Positions 28,358 through 37,524 of a stretch of DNA of 64,000 nucleotides are shown piece after piece. The translations under genes were made by a program, and so were the position numbers. The stretch's first letter is position 1. Every line of letters begins with the position of its first letter. A model generated the notes under the pieces. It was given only the letters and a program-made list of their open reading frames with translations. It was not told the DNA's origin and searched no databases. This DNA is from an uncultured Clostridia bacterium (lineage in GTDB: Bacteria; Bacillota; Clostridia; Lachnospirales; CAG-274), in the NCBI GenBank assembly GCA_944381435.1, contig CALWLD010000003.1, positions 89,195 to 153,194 on the forward strand, in the 5' to 3' direction.

Positions 28358-29359
28358 CTAAAAATATACAATTACCTTTCCGTTAGTATGCCCTTTATAT
28401 ACTAACTCTAATGCAGATTCTATCTCAAATAAATTGAATTTTCTTGAATCAAGTTTTGGAACTATCTGCTTTTCTTCTATTATTCTTGTAATTTCTTTGA
28501 GTTGTTCTCCATCAGAGCGAACAAACATAAATCTATATTCTTTTCCTTGAAGAGCAGCTGCATTGTCAAGTTTTTTTCCAACTTGCTCAAATAATTTTCT
28601 TTTTAAAAATGGCAATTTAATTTTTTCTGCAAATTTACCATTTGGTAAATTTCTCAAGCTTAATAAAATTCCACCTTTTTTAAGAACTGAAAGTTCATGT
28701 TCAAACTCTTTTTCTCCTAATGTATCAATTACATAATCAACATTAGATAAAATATCCCAGTAATCTTCTTTTCTATAATCTAAATACTGGTCTGCACCAG
28801 CAGATATAATACTATCTCTTGCACGTTCGTTTCCAGTAACAATTACATTTAATCCAAATGCTTTTGCAATAGGCACAGCAATTTGTCCAAAGCTTCCCGA
28901 ACCACCTGTAATTAAAATACTTTCATTAGGCTTTGCTTTTAATTCTTCCATAATACCTTGATAAGCAGTTAATCCTGCTAATGGAATTGCTGCAGCTATA
29001 TCAAATGGATAATCTTTTGGCATTTTTGCAACAGCCTGACTATCAACTGCAACATATTCAGCAAAAGCACCTATTTTTTTAATAGGAAGTCTAGTATAAA
29101 CAAAATCTCCCTTTTTAAAGTTAGTAACTTTATTTCCAACTTCTTCAACAATTCCAGAACATTCATTTCCCAAAGTTAATGGCATTGAATAATCTTGAAT
29201 AAGTTTTACACTTCCAGTAATGTTTAAAATGTCTAGTGGATTTACAGCAGCAGCCTTCACCTTTATTAATATTTCTGTATCTGAGATTTTTGGAATAGGA
29301 ATGTCGTTTATAACAACCTTTATTTCTTTAGAATATTTTGTAATTTGTGCTGTTTTCAT
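28358..29359 (-). CDS. Zinc-independent MDR oxidoreductase (quinone reductase-like)
   Basis: This 333-residue NADP-binding medium-chain dehydrogenase has a GroES-like N-terminal domain (IKVKAAAVNPLDILNITG, LGNECSGIVEEVGNKV) and a Rossmann domain with ILITGGSGSFGQIAVPIAKAFG (G-x-G-x-x-G) and DYVIDTLGEKEF. The zinc ligands of alcohol dehydrogenases are absent. It probably reduces quinones or enones. It is transcribed away from the Rrf2 gene, with two matching operators between them. Confidence 0.9.
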   Translation of the reverse strand: MKTAQITKYSKEIKVVINDIPIPKISDTEILIKVKAAAVNPLDILNITGSVKLIQDYSMPLTLGNECSGIVEEVGNKVTNFKKGDFVYTRLPIKKIGAFAEYVAVDSQAVAKMPKDYPFDIAAAIPLAGLTAYQGIMEELKAKPNESILITGGSGSFGQIAVPIAKAFGLNVIVTGNERARDSIISAGADQYLDYRKEDYWDILSNVDYVIDTLGEKEFEHELSVLKKGGILLSLRNLPNGKFAEKIKLPFLKRKLFEQVGKKLDNAAALQGKEYRFMFVRSDGEQLKEITRIIEEKQIVPKLDSRKFNLFEIESALELVYKGHTNGKVIVYF

Positions 29360-29454
29360 AAATATTTACCTCTTTCCTATTTACTTTTTTCTTATATAGG
29401 TGTATTTTAAAATATGAAATATATTCTAATACACAATTAAATGCTATAATATTA

Positions 29455-29475
29455 ATGTAATTTTTAAAGTTACAT
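29455..29475. promoter_or_regulatory. Palindromic operator 1 for the Rrf2 regulator
   Basis: ATGTAA (29455-29460) - 9 bp - TTACAT (29470-29475) in the intergenic region between the divergent MDR and Rrf2 genes. Confidence 0.6.
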
Positions 29476-29494
29476 CAAAATTATACTATTAGAT

Positions 29495-29519
29495 AGATGT
29501 AAAGTCAATAGTTACATCT
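29495..29519. promoter_or_regulatory. Palindromic operator 2 for the Rrf2 regulator
   Basis: AGATGTAA (29495-29502) - 9 bp - TTACATCT (29512-29519). Same half-sites and spacer as operator 1, exactly 42 bp (about four helical turns) further on, so two dimers would bind the same face. Confidence 0.65.
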
Positions 29520-29564
29520 AACAAACAACAAAATATTTATATATTTAGAAAGGAACTATTATTT

Positions 29565-30005
29565 ATGCAATTAAGTATGAAATGTTCAATTGCCGTTCAT
29601 TGCTTGATATTTATATATGAGGCAAAAGGAATTGCACGAGTTACTAGCTCTTTATTATCAGAAAGCACAGGATGTAATCCAGTAATTATTCGTAATATTA
29701 TAAGTGCCTTGAAAAAAGCTGGAATAATAACTGTTGCAAGAGGAACTGGAGGTGCAGAGTTATGTAAAGACCCATCTCAAATTACATTACTTATGATTTA
29801 TGAAGCATTAGAGCCTAATGGTCTTTCATCATTAATTGGAATACATTCTTGTTCTGAACGTGCTTGTCCAATAGCAAAGAGTATTCAATCTATCCTTACT
29901 CCACAATATAATAAAATTGAAGATTCTATCAGAAAATGTATGGAAAATATTACTTTAGAGTCTATGATTATTGATTTTCAAAATATTGAAAAATATAGTT
30001 CATAA
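29565..30005 (+). CDS. Rrf2 family transcriptional regulator
   Basis: This 146-residue winged-helix regulator starts MQLSMKCSIAVHCLIF. The DNA-binding helix is SLLSESTGCNPVIIRNIISALKKAGII, followed by the beta wing VARGTGGAELCKD. The C-terminal region holds two closely spaced cysteines (SCSERACPIA), but not the three-Cys iron-sulfur spacing of IscR, so it may sense thiol, quinone or electrophile stress directly, like YwnA-type members. The start has an AAAGGAAC site. It lies divergent from the oxidoreductase operon it most likely controls. Confidence 0.9.
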   Translation: MQLSMKCSIAVHCLIFIYEAKGIARVTSSLLSESTGCNPVIIRNIISALKKAGIITVARGTGGAELCKDPSQITLLMIYEALEPNGLSSLIGIHSCSERACPIAKSIQSILTPQYNKIEDSIRKCMENITLESMIIDFQNIEKYSS

Positions 30006-30018
30006 GTAAAATTTTATA

Positions 30019-30054
30019 AAAAACCGAAGGTTATAACTTTTACCTTCGGTTTTT
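30019..30054 (+). terminator. Terminator of the Rrf2 gene
   Basis: AAAAACCGAAGGT (30019-30031) pairs with ACCTTCGGTTTTT (30042-30054). Confidence 0.9.
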
Positions 30055-30197
30055 GTAAGTTAAAAATTTTATTCTTATATAGTTATTAAACAATCTTTTC
30101 ATAATTAAATAATCTATATGTTGGTATATATTTAATAATACCATATTTGTTTTATATTACTTATATATTATATATAAATAATGTTACTATAGTTGAA

Positions 30198-30541
30198 TTA
30201 CATTCTTGGCTGTGGTTTCATATTGTTAGGCTTTTCAATTATAAATTGTCTTTTACTATCTAAATAATCTTGAACAAGTCTTAAAGCTTCACCAAAGCGT
30301 TGAAAATGCACAACTTCTCTTTCCCTTAAAAATTTAATAGGTGTTATTACATCTGGGGCGTCTGTCATATTTAATATATATTCATATGTTGCTTTTGCTT
30401 TTTGCTCTGCCGCTAAGTTTTCGTATAAATCGGCAACAGGGTTACCTGTAGATTGAAGTCCATCTGCAGAAAATGGTACACCACCAGCATTTGCAGAATA
30501 GATTCCTAAGCCGTGGTCGGCTTCTGTCAATATAAGACTTA
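30198..30541 (-). pseudogene. cotJC: cotJC 3'-end copy B (5'-truncated)
   Basis: An open frame of 110 codons encodes the intact C-terminal half of CotJC: DHGLGIYSANAGGVPFSADG, AAEQKAKATYEYILNM, FLREREVVHFQRFGEAL and a PQPRM end. The manganese-site E-xx-H of the last helices is kept. The only available start is a TTG in the foreign arm (LTEADHGLG) with no ribosome site, so it is unlikely to be translated on its own. Differences from copy C are mostly silent, so the sequence was under protein-level selection, probably before truncation. Core CCTAAGCCGTGGTC at 30505-30518. Confidence 0.88.
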
Positions 30542-30651
30542 ATATAAATATATTATTTTTATTAAACTATTTATTTTTATATATACCTCACTCTTACATT
30601 TTATAATTAAATACTAATTTTAAAATTTTATATGAAAATAGTTATTTAAAT

Positions 30652-31668
30652 TTAGTATTTATTATTAATTGGCTTTATATTAAGCTTAAAAATAAAATAT
30701 ATCAAACTTAATAAAAATATATTTATAATAATTAAAGATATAATTGTATATAAGTTTTTATCTATATTTATAAATATTAATGATTTATCTATCTGAATAT
30801 AATTTTTAAAATTGATATAAAATCTTGTAAATAAATTTTTATAAAAATCAAAATCTGACCATTTATTTGGAATAAAGTTTATAGGTATTTTTAAATTTAT
30901 ATTTAATACAAGATAAAATAATATAATCATAATTATTGCTAAAATTTGATAAATAGTATTTTTTATATTAAATTTATTTTTAAAATTAAGAACTTTAAAA
31001 AATATTACAGTAGTTAATATTAGCATTAAAATTTTAGGTAATTGTAATAAGAAATATAAAGTATTAACTTTGCTATTAATATTATTTATATATATATTCT
31101 CACTATTATTAAGTCTAATAAAGCTACTCATATTCATAACAATATTATTTGATTTATCAAAAAATACTTTTATATTATTAAACTTATCTTCTTTATCATT
31201 TCTTACTATTATAGTTGATATTTCATCTTTAAATACACCACAAACAATATACTCTATATCGTTTATAAAAATTTTATTACCTATTACATTATTATTTTTG
31301 AAAAGACTATAAGCTAAAGAATTGCTAATATAAGCTCCATTTTCTTCAAAATATGATTTATAAAGTATATCTTCTTTAGGGAATATTTTTTGGGGGTTTC
31401 CAAAAATTTTTAATAATTTAGCTTCTTTAGACCTATTATAATCTTTTTCTAAAACATCTACAAAACCATCTGCACTTAATCCTATAATATCTGTTACGTT
31501 TTCATTTTGCTCTAAATAACTTTTAAGCAATTGTTCATTAGGATTATCATCTAAAAAAGATATATCTAAAATATTATCAAATTGTTTAATTTTTTCAAAT
31601 TTATAATTAGCAAAAAAATAAAAGAAAAGAATTGTTATAACTAAAGGATAATAAATTAATTTTTTCAT
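30652..31668 (-). CDS. MacB-like periplasmic-domain membrane protein
   Basis: This 338-residue membrane protein has one N-terminal span (LIYYPLVITILFFYFFANYK), an extracellular domain, and three C-terminal spans (about residues 205-225, 235-255 and 310-332). The extracellular domain (EENGAYISNSLAYSLFKNNNVIGNKIFINDIEYIVCGVFKD) is of MacB periplasmic-core type, in which IGNKI.ING..Y.V.GV is typical. The following FtsX part is poorly conserved. Its start overlaps the end of the HlyD-like gene by 4 bp (ATGA), so the two are translationally coupled. No MacB ATPase is nearby. Confidence 0.7.
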   Translation of the reverse strand: MKKLIYYPLVITILFFYFFANYKFEKIKQFDNILDISFLDDNPNEQLLKSYLEQNENVTDIIGLSADGFVDVLEKDYNRSKEAKLLKIFGNPQKIFPKEDILYKSYFEENGAYISNSLAYSLFKNNNVIGNKIFINDIEYIVCGVFKDEISTIIVRNDKEDKFNNIKVFFDKSNNIVMNMSSFIRLNNSENIYINNINSKVNTLYFLLQLPKILMLILTTVIFFKVLNFKNKFNIKNTIYQILAIIMIILFYLVLNINLKIPINFIPNKWSDFDFYKNLFTRFYINFKNYIQIDKSLIFINIDKNLYTIISLIIINIFLLSLIYFIFKLNIKPINNKY

Positions 31669-33497
31669 TTTTCACCTATACGAACATTATCATTTTCATT
31701 AATTTCTTTATTACTATAAATTATTATTTTATCATTTGGTTCAAAAGCACCTTCAATAGCTACTGTTCTATCTCCCTCCTCCAACTTATTTATATCAACT
31801 TTTGTAGCTAAAATTTGTTTTCCAATCATAGTATCTTTTTCTCTAGCTACTAAAACATATTCAGAGTTATTTCCTTTTCTTATAGCATCTTTATTAATAA
31901 CCGTTTCATATTGTTTGCTTTCTTTTATAATCTCCATCTTTCCTTCAGAATTAGGCTTTGCATTTTCTAATAAAAATGATATAACTTTACCAGTTTTTCC
32001 ATCTTCTCCAACATAATCTAATATTTTATATACAGGTACATCTTTTAGAGTTTCAGTATATAATTCAATTTTAGCTAAATCATCTTTTTCTATATTTTTA
32101 GCCTCATCTTCAGATAGAAATACTTCAAAAATATAATTAGTATTAATAGGGACTAAAGAAATAACATTTTCAGCTTGTAAATTTTCACCTTCTTTAGCAT
32201 TTATACCTGCTATAATACCCTCATCAGATGCAAGTATACAATAATCATTTTTTATAAGATTTTTTAACTCATTTATATAGTCCTTTTTAGCATTTATATC
32301 TAATTTTAATATTTCTTTATCAATATTTTGTTTTTTAGCATCATTATTAGCTTTAACTTTGTTTTCATTTTCTAAAATTTTGCTATCTTCAATATTTTCA
32401 TTAGCGTCTTGAATTTTTATATCATAATCTTGGCCAGATATTTCTTTATTATAGTTAGCATCTTTTAATAAATCTTGTTTATCAATTATGTTTTGTTCTG
32501 CTTGTTTAACAGCATTTTCTGCTTGTTTAATTTTTTCTTCTTCTGCTGATAGCTCTTTTTTGTTTAAATCTTCATTAGATGTGTTTTTAATTTCTTCTAA
32601 ATCTTCATTAGCTTTTTTAATTTGTTCATTAATGTCATTTAAAATTCTTTCATAATCTTTTTTGACAAATTCATATTCTAATTTAGCATTTTTTACAACT
32701 TTTTCATTTTGTGGTAAATATTGTCCAGTTATCGTATCAAACAAAGAGCTTTCAGCATCTTTAATAGCTTCTTCTGCTTTTTGTAATGCTTTACTTTTTT
32801 CATAAGTTTTATCATCTAAATCTTTTTTTAATTTTTCAATAGCTTCTTCTGCCTCTTTTATTTTATCTTGTTTTAGCTTTTCATTATTTTTTAACAATTC
32901 TTTTTTAGCATCTTCATAGTCTTTTTTAGCATTAAAAAGCTCTAATTGTTTTTCTTTTAAGTCATTTTCTGCTTGGGCTATATCATCTTTTGCACTATTT
33001 ATTTTATCTTCTTCTTTTTGTAATGCAATATCTTTATCTCTTTCTAATTTTTCTAATTGTTTTTTAGCTTCTTCTACTGATTTATCATTAGTATAATTAG
33101 TAGTATCTAATTCCATTTTAGCAAGCTGAAGTTCTAATTTTTTTAATTCTATTTCTAAAGTTTTTAAATACTCATCTATACTAGCTTTGTCAAATTTTAT
33201 TAAAGGATTTCCATATTTTACTTCTTCACTAATACCATAATATATTTTATCAACTAAAAATTCTCCTTTAAAATTTATGTTAATTTTATCTTCTGCTTTT
33301 ACTACACCATTTCCAGTTATTTTTTTAGAAATAGTACCACCGTTTATATTTTCAACATAAACAATAGGTGTTATTATTGAAGAAAAAGCTTTTGATATAA
33401 TTGTAAGAATAATCATAATGATTACAAAATTTATTAATAGTTTTTTAGCTAATTTTTGCTTTTTCTCTTCATTATGTATATTTTCATTTTGTTCCAT
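31665..33497 (-). CDS. HlyD/MacA-like membrane-fusion adaptor with long coiled coil
   Basis: This is a 610-residue protein with a membrane span near residues 20-42 and a short lipoyl half (NGGTISKKITGNGVVKAEDKININ). A very long Glu/Lys-rich coiled coil follows (residues about 105-400, with KQLEKLERDKDIALQKEEDKI and many similar heptads). The second lipoyl half (CILASDEGIIAGINAKEGENLQAENVI) and a beta-barrel domain complete it. This is the adaptor of MacAB- or HlyBD-type export machines. The hairpin is much longer than usual for Gram-positives, enough to cross a thick wall. Lies directly upstream of the MacB-like gene. Confidence 0.82.
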   Translation of the reverse strand: MEQNENIHNEEKKQKLAKKLLINFVIIMIILTIISKAFSSIITPIVYVENINGGTISKKITGNGVVKAEDKININFKGEFLVDKIYYGISEEVKYGNPLIKFDKASIDEYLKTLEIELKKLELQLAKMELDTTNYTNDKSVEEAKKQLEKLERDKDIALQKEEDKINSAKDDIAQAENDLKEKQLELFNAKKDYEDAKKELLKNNEKLKQDKIKEAEEAIEKLKKDLDDKTYEKSKALQKAEEAIKDAESSLFDTITGQYLPQNEKVVKNAKLEYEFVKKDYERILNDINEQIKKANEDLEEIKNTSNEDLNKKELSAEEEKIKQAENAVKQAEQNIIDKQDLLKDANYNKEISGQDYDIKIQDANENIEDSKILENENKVKANNDAKKQNIDKEILKLDINAKKDYINELKNLIKNDYCILASDEGIIAGINAKEGENLQAENVISLVPINTNYIFEVFLSEDEAKNIEKDDLAKIELYTETLKDVPVYKILDYVGEDGKTGKVISFLLENAKPNSEGKMEIIKESKQYETVINKDAIRKGNNSEYVLVAREKDTMIGKQILATKVDINKLEEGDRTVAIEGAFEPNDKIIIYSNKEINENDNVRIGEK

Positions 33498-33516
33498 AAC
33501 TATATCCTTTCTAAAT

Positions 33517-34365
33517 TTATTCTTTCATACCAGAAGCTCTAATGCCATCTTCTAAATAGCTTTGCCCATATAAAAAGACTAAAAGAGATGGTAAAAGCAT
33601 TATAAAGGCAGAAACAGTGGCTATACCTATATTTTCATAAGATATTTTTGATATATATAAAGATAATGGAAAAAGTGAAACATCTTTTAAAAACGCTAAA
33701 GGTTGTTCAATTAAATTCCAATATTCTAAAAAGTTTAAAATTAGTATAGAAATAATACCCGAACGTCCCATAGGTATAGCAATATTAATAAATATTTGAA
33801 AATTATTAGCACCATCTATTTGGCTTGCCTCTATCATTTCTTTAGGAATATCTTTAAAAAACTGATATAATATAAAAACAGGAAATGTAGAAAAAATAGC
33901 TGGTAAAATTATACTAAATCTAGTATTTAATAAATGTAACTTATCTAATATTAAATAGTTAGATACCATCGACACTTGAAAAGGCATAACCATTAACAGC
34001 ATATATATAAAAAATATCAAGTTTTTTAGTTTTCCAGTTAAATTAGCAAGTCCCCAAGCCATAGGCACTGCTATTATAATTTGGCCAAGCAATATGGGTA
34101 TTACTAATTTAACTGAATTCCAAAACATAACAAAAAACTCTGGACTATCAAACAAAAGTTCAACTAAAGGCTTTAAGCTTATATATTTTGGAAATAAGCT
34201 CCAAGTAGCATATCCATTATTATTTAACAAAACTGGTCCAAAATTTGCTTTAACTTCGTCAGCTGGCATAAATGTACTTGATAAAATCATAATAAAAGGT
34301 ATCCAAACGAATAAAGATAAAATTATAATAATTAAATTACCTATTTTATTTTTCATTTTATTCAC
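33517..34365 (-). CDS. Sugar-type ABC transporter permease (MalG/LacG family)
   Basis: This 282-residue permease has six membrane spans and the cytoplasmic EAA loop EASQIDGANNFQIFINIAIPMGRSG. It begins IILSLFVWIPFIMILSSTFM and ends with the family's SYLEDGIRASGMKE. It overlaps the partner permease gene by 8 bp. No ATP-binding subunit is encoded in the block, so a shared ATPase such as MsmX/MsmK encoded elsewhere would be needed. Confidence 0.9.
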   Translation of the reverse strand: MNKMKNKIGNLIIIILSLFVWIPFIMILSSTFMPADEVKANFGPVLLNNNGYATWSLFPKYISLKPLVELLFDSPEFFVMFWNSVKLVIPILLGQIIIAVPMAWGLANLTGKLKNLIFFIYMLLMVMPFQVSMVSNYLILDKLHLLNTRFSIILPAIFSTFPVFILYQFFKDIPKEMIEASQIDGANNFQIFINIAIPMGRSGIISILILNFLEYWNLIEQPLAFLKDVSLFPLSLYISKISYENIGIATVSAFIMLLPSLLVFLYGQSYLEDGIRASGMKE

Positions 34366-35251
34366 CTATCCTTTTTTGAAACATTAATATTAAAATGAAT
34401 ATTACAATACTTAAAACAGTTGCACCAGCTGAAAGCTTATCTATATCTAAAGAGTTAAACCAATTATTAAAGGTATGTTGTAACATATACATACTATTAT
34501 GTGGATATTCTCCAGCAACAAGATAAGCCTCTCTAAATACTTTAAAAGAATTTAAAAGAGATAAAACAGAAACAGTAAAAATAGTAGGTATTAAATTGGG
34601 TAAAGTAATAAACATAAAAAGTTGTATTTTGTCAGCTCCATCTACGCTTCCAGCTTCATATAAACTTTTAGAAATATTGCTAAGTCCAGCAAGCCATAAT
34701 ATAATGTTGTAACCTAGATTACGCCAAATATATGTAAAAACTAAAATCCAAAAGGCAAAATCACTATTTAGCCAATCTATACTATTTATTCCAAATTTAT
34801 TTAAAATACCATTTATAACGCCTTTTTCATTAAACATTACTGACCATAATAAAACAACCGATGCAACAGGTATAGCCATAGGTATTAAAAATGTTGTTTT
34901 AAAAAACTCTTGTTTTAAAGTTATATTATTTAATAAAATAGCTACAAATAAAGATAAACCTATCAATAAAGGTATACAAATAAATATAAACTTAAAAGTA
35001 TTAAAACTAGCTAATCTAAAAGCTTCATTGTTAAAAATATTAATATAATTTTTTAAAGCTACAAATTCACCACTAACTCCATTAAAAAATGATTTAAAAA
35101 TCACATCTAAAAATGGTATAAATATAAATATTGATGTCCCTAAAAGACTAGGTAATATATATATCAAATAAGGATTTAGTTTTTTATTCTGCAAGATATG
35201 TATTGGCTTTTTGTAAGATTGCTTTTGTTGTTTGTTCAATATCTTTTTCAC
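34358..35251 (-). CDS. Sugar-type ABC transporter permease (MalF/LacF family)
   Basis: This 297-residue permease has six spans and the EAA loop EAGSVDGADKIQLFMFITLPNLIPT. The listed GTG start overlaps the solute-binding gene by 68 bp and has no clear ribosome site. No better start is seen, so translation is probably coupled, or begins at a rare codon nearer residue 25. The first conserved segment is NPYLIYILPSLLGTSIFIFIPF. Confidence 0.85.
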   Translation of the reverse strand: MKKILNKQQKQSYKKPIHILQNKKLNPYLIYILPSLLGTSIFIFIPFLDVIFKSFFNGVSGEFVALKNYINIFNNEAFRLASFNTFKFIFICIPLLIGLSLFVAILLNNITLKQEFFKTTFLIPMAIPVASVVLLWSVMFNEKGVINGILNKFGINSIDWLNSDFAFWILVFTYIWRNLGYNIILWLAGLSNISKSLYEAGSVDGADKIQLFMFITLPNLIPTIFTVSVLSLLNSFKVFREAYLVAGEYPHNSMYMLQHTFNNWFNSLDIDKLSAGATVLSIVIFILILMFQKRIGE

Positions 35252-37367
35252 CTTTAAAATATCCCTTCGATTCTTCTATTATAAAATTCATTAATACACT
35301 ATCTTCTTTTGTCGGTTTAGATACTTTTTCTATTGTTTCATAAAATTTAACTTTATCTTCATCTGTTGGTCTATTAGTGCTTAAATCAATCATTCTATTT
35401 GGGTCTACTGATACCATAATAATTAATTTAGTAGCCATATTTTCATCTTTTTCTTCTATCACTTTAAAGCTATCAAAAACTTTTTTATTAACAGTAAATC
35501 CACCTTCTGATAGCAAGAAATCTATTTTTTGTGTTTCTTCATTTAAAGCAGTTTTTATAATATCTTTTGCTATATCTACATTTTCACATTTAGAATTTAT
35601 CCCTATCATATTTAAAGGTGTAAAATATCCATTGTTGACCATATATGTAGCATCTCCATTCATTTTTATACTTGCATAGCTATGGTCAAGCTCTGTTATT
35701 GTCGTCATATTTTGAAATTGTAATTCTGCATCTTTATAAGCTAAATATTCTAGCCCTGCTATATTTTTATCAAGCTCTGTCTCAATTACTACATCTAATT
35801 CTTTATCACTAGATAATATTTTGATATTCTCTAAATATTTCTTTAGCTCATTTTCATTTAAACTTCCATCATCATTTAAAATCTGTGTATTTATTTTAAA
35901 TGTTTCTTTTATAAGTTCTTCTGGCTTTGTAGGATAAAATACCATTTTTTCTTTATTTTCTTGTTGCCATTTAGCAAGACTGTCAAGCCCTGTATAGTTC
36001 TTTAAAATTTCATTTGTACCCCATATTGTAGAAGGTGAAAACCTTGTAGGAATAGTATATATTTTGCCATCTTCTATAAAAGGATTAACTATATTTTCTA
36101 ATATTTCTCCACTATCTATTAAAGGTGTTATTACATCTGATATATCTAACAAAGCACCTTTTTCTATATAGTTATCTGCATTAAGCCCATCTAATACAAT
36201 TATATCTGGTCCTTTGCCTGATAGTATTTCAGTGTTTAGATTTTTAATAGCGTCTTCTTTTGTTATTCCATTGTGTTCATCATATCCTACTTGTATATTT
36301 ATAGCTACATCTGGATTAGATTTTTTATAATTAAATATTGCTTGTTTTATAAAAGGGTTATCTTGTAACATATATACATTCAAGCTAGCTTTAAAATTTT
36401 TATTATAATTTTCATCATATTGATATTTAATTAATTTATTTCCTTCAGATGAATTAAAAAATAAACCTAAAAACTGTTTTTCATCTATTGATATAATATT
36501 GCTCACAAAATTTGTAGGAATACCTAATGATGTACTGTTGCCATCAACTACTTTTTCAAATGTAGCTCTATCTTTTAATACTTTTTCAACACCATTTTTG
36601 CCGCAAATGTAAATATTGTTATTACTATCAACTGATAAAATATCACTATAGTCTAAGTTTGGTTTAGATATATTATTTTTTTCTTCCCCTGTTTCTAAAT
36701 CATATATAACTAAAGATTTTTCTTTTAAATTTAAAGTTATAATTTCATTATTAACCACTGTGTATGTAAATGTTTCATTATTGTAAGATTTTAAAAGATT
36801 CCCTTCTAAATCATATCTTTCAATCCCTTTTTCCCCATTAATTAAAAATATTTCATTATTATTTACAACTAAGTTGCTATAATTACCTTCTTGTAATGAA
36901 ATATCTTTAACATTTTCACCTTGTATTATTTTTATTATAGTTTTTATATTCATTGATGCTTCATCAGCGTTTTCATATACACTAGATAATAAAATATAAC
37001 TATCTTCGTCTATATAAGCTACATCTGTAATAATTTGGTTATCATCATTTAATATATCATTTAAAGATTTAGGCAAATCTTCTTGTAAAAATGTATTATC
37101 TTCTTGCATTACAAATTTTTTATAATTATTTTCTTTAGTTCTAGCTATTAAGTTAATATTATTGTTTGTATAAAACATACTTTGAATATGAACTATTTCT
37201 TCTGGTAAACTTATATCTGTTTCTAAAAATCCTCCTTTTTCATTGTTACTTTCTATATTCTTATCATTACTATTTGAGCAAGCTGTAACAAATATGGAAT
37301 TTGTTGCCAAAACAGTAGCTATTAATATAACTTTTAAATTCTTTTTCATTTTATATCCTCTTTTCAA
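35184..37367 (-). CDS. Large extracellular solute-binding lipoprotein
   Basis: This is a 727-residue protein with a lipoprotein signal (ATVLATNSIFVTACSNSND). Residues about 50-330 look like a beta-propeller made of short repeats (VNNEIITLNLKEKSLVIYDLETGE, SNNNIYICGKNGVEKV). Residues about 340-720 are a family-1 extracellular solute-binding domain: FKASLNVYMLQDNPFIKQAIFNYKKSNPDV, GKGPDIIVLDGLNADNYIEKGALLDISDV and the C-terminal FYETIEKVSKPT. The fusion of a propeller to a binding protein is unusual. It is the first gene of the transport operon and starts 157 bp from the kinase gene's end. Confidence 0.85.
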   Translation of the reverse strand: MKRGYKMKKNLKVILIATVLATNSIFVTACSNSNDKNIESNNEKGGFLETDISLPEEIVHIQSMFYTNNNINLIARTKENNYKKFVMQEDNTFLQEDLPKSLNDILNDDNQIITDVAYIDEDSYILLSSVYENADEASMNIKTIIKIIQGENVKDISLQEGNYSNLVVNNNEIFLINGEKGIERYDLEGNLLKSYNNETFTYTVVNNEIITLNLKEKSLVIYDLETGEEKNNISKPNLDYSDILSVDSNNNIYICGKNGVEKVLKDRATFEKVVDGNSTSLGIPTNFVSNIISIDEKQFLGLFFNSSEGNKLIKYQYDENYNKNFKASLNVYMLQDNPFIKQAIFNYKKSNPDVAINIQVGYDEHNGITKEDAIKNLNTEILSGKGPDIIVLDGLNADNYIEKGALLDISDVITPLIDSGEILENIVNPFIEDGKIYTIPTRFSPSTIWGTNEILKNYTGLDSLAKWQQENKEKMVFYPTKPEELIKETFKINTQILNDDGSLNENELKKYLENIKILSSDKELDVVIETELDKNIAGLEYLAYKDAELQFQNMTTITELDHSYASIKMNGDATYMVNNGYFTPLNMIGINSKCENVDIAKDIIKTALNEETQKIDFLLSEGGFTVNKKVFDSFKVIEEKDENMATKLIIMVSVDPNRMIDLSTNRPTDEDKVKFYETIEKVSKPTKEDSVLMNFIIEESKGYFKGEKDIEQTTKAILQKANTYLAE

Positions 37368-37472
37368 TTTAAATTTTATACTATTATAACTTATTGAAAG
37401 TTAGATAAAAGTTAGATTTTAAAAATTTTAATAAAGACAAATTTAAATTTTAAATAAAATGTATTAAATTTA

Positions 37473-37507
37473 AAACAAAAAAGGTAAAGACTTTATCTTC
37501 ACCTTTT
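37473..37507 (-). terminator. Terminator of the kinase-regulator operon
   Basis: AAAAGGT-AAAGA / TCTTCACCTTTT with one bulge; on the minus strand it ends in a U-rich tract. It separates the two-component genes from the transport operon. No strong promoter was identified in the 157-bp gap. Confidence 0.6.
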
Positions 37508-37524
37508 CTTTAAAATAAAACTTT

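Larger units (their letters stand above)
27195..30518. mobile_element. Candidate cotJC-targeted cargo block 1 (redox genes)
   Basis: The block runs from the junction core in copy A to that in copy B (about 3.3 kb). It consists of the conserved arm, nitroreductase, MDR oxidoreductase and Rrf2 genes, and cotJC copy B. No recombinase or transposase is present. That this is a mobile unit is inference from the repeated, same-orientation boundaries. Confidence 0.5.
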
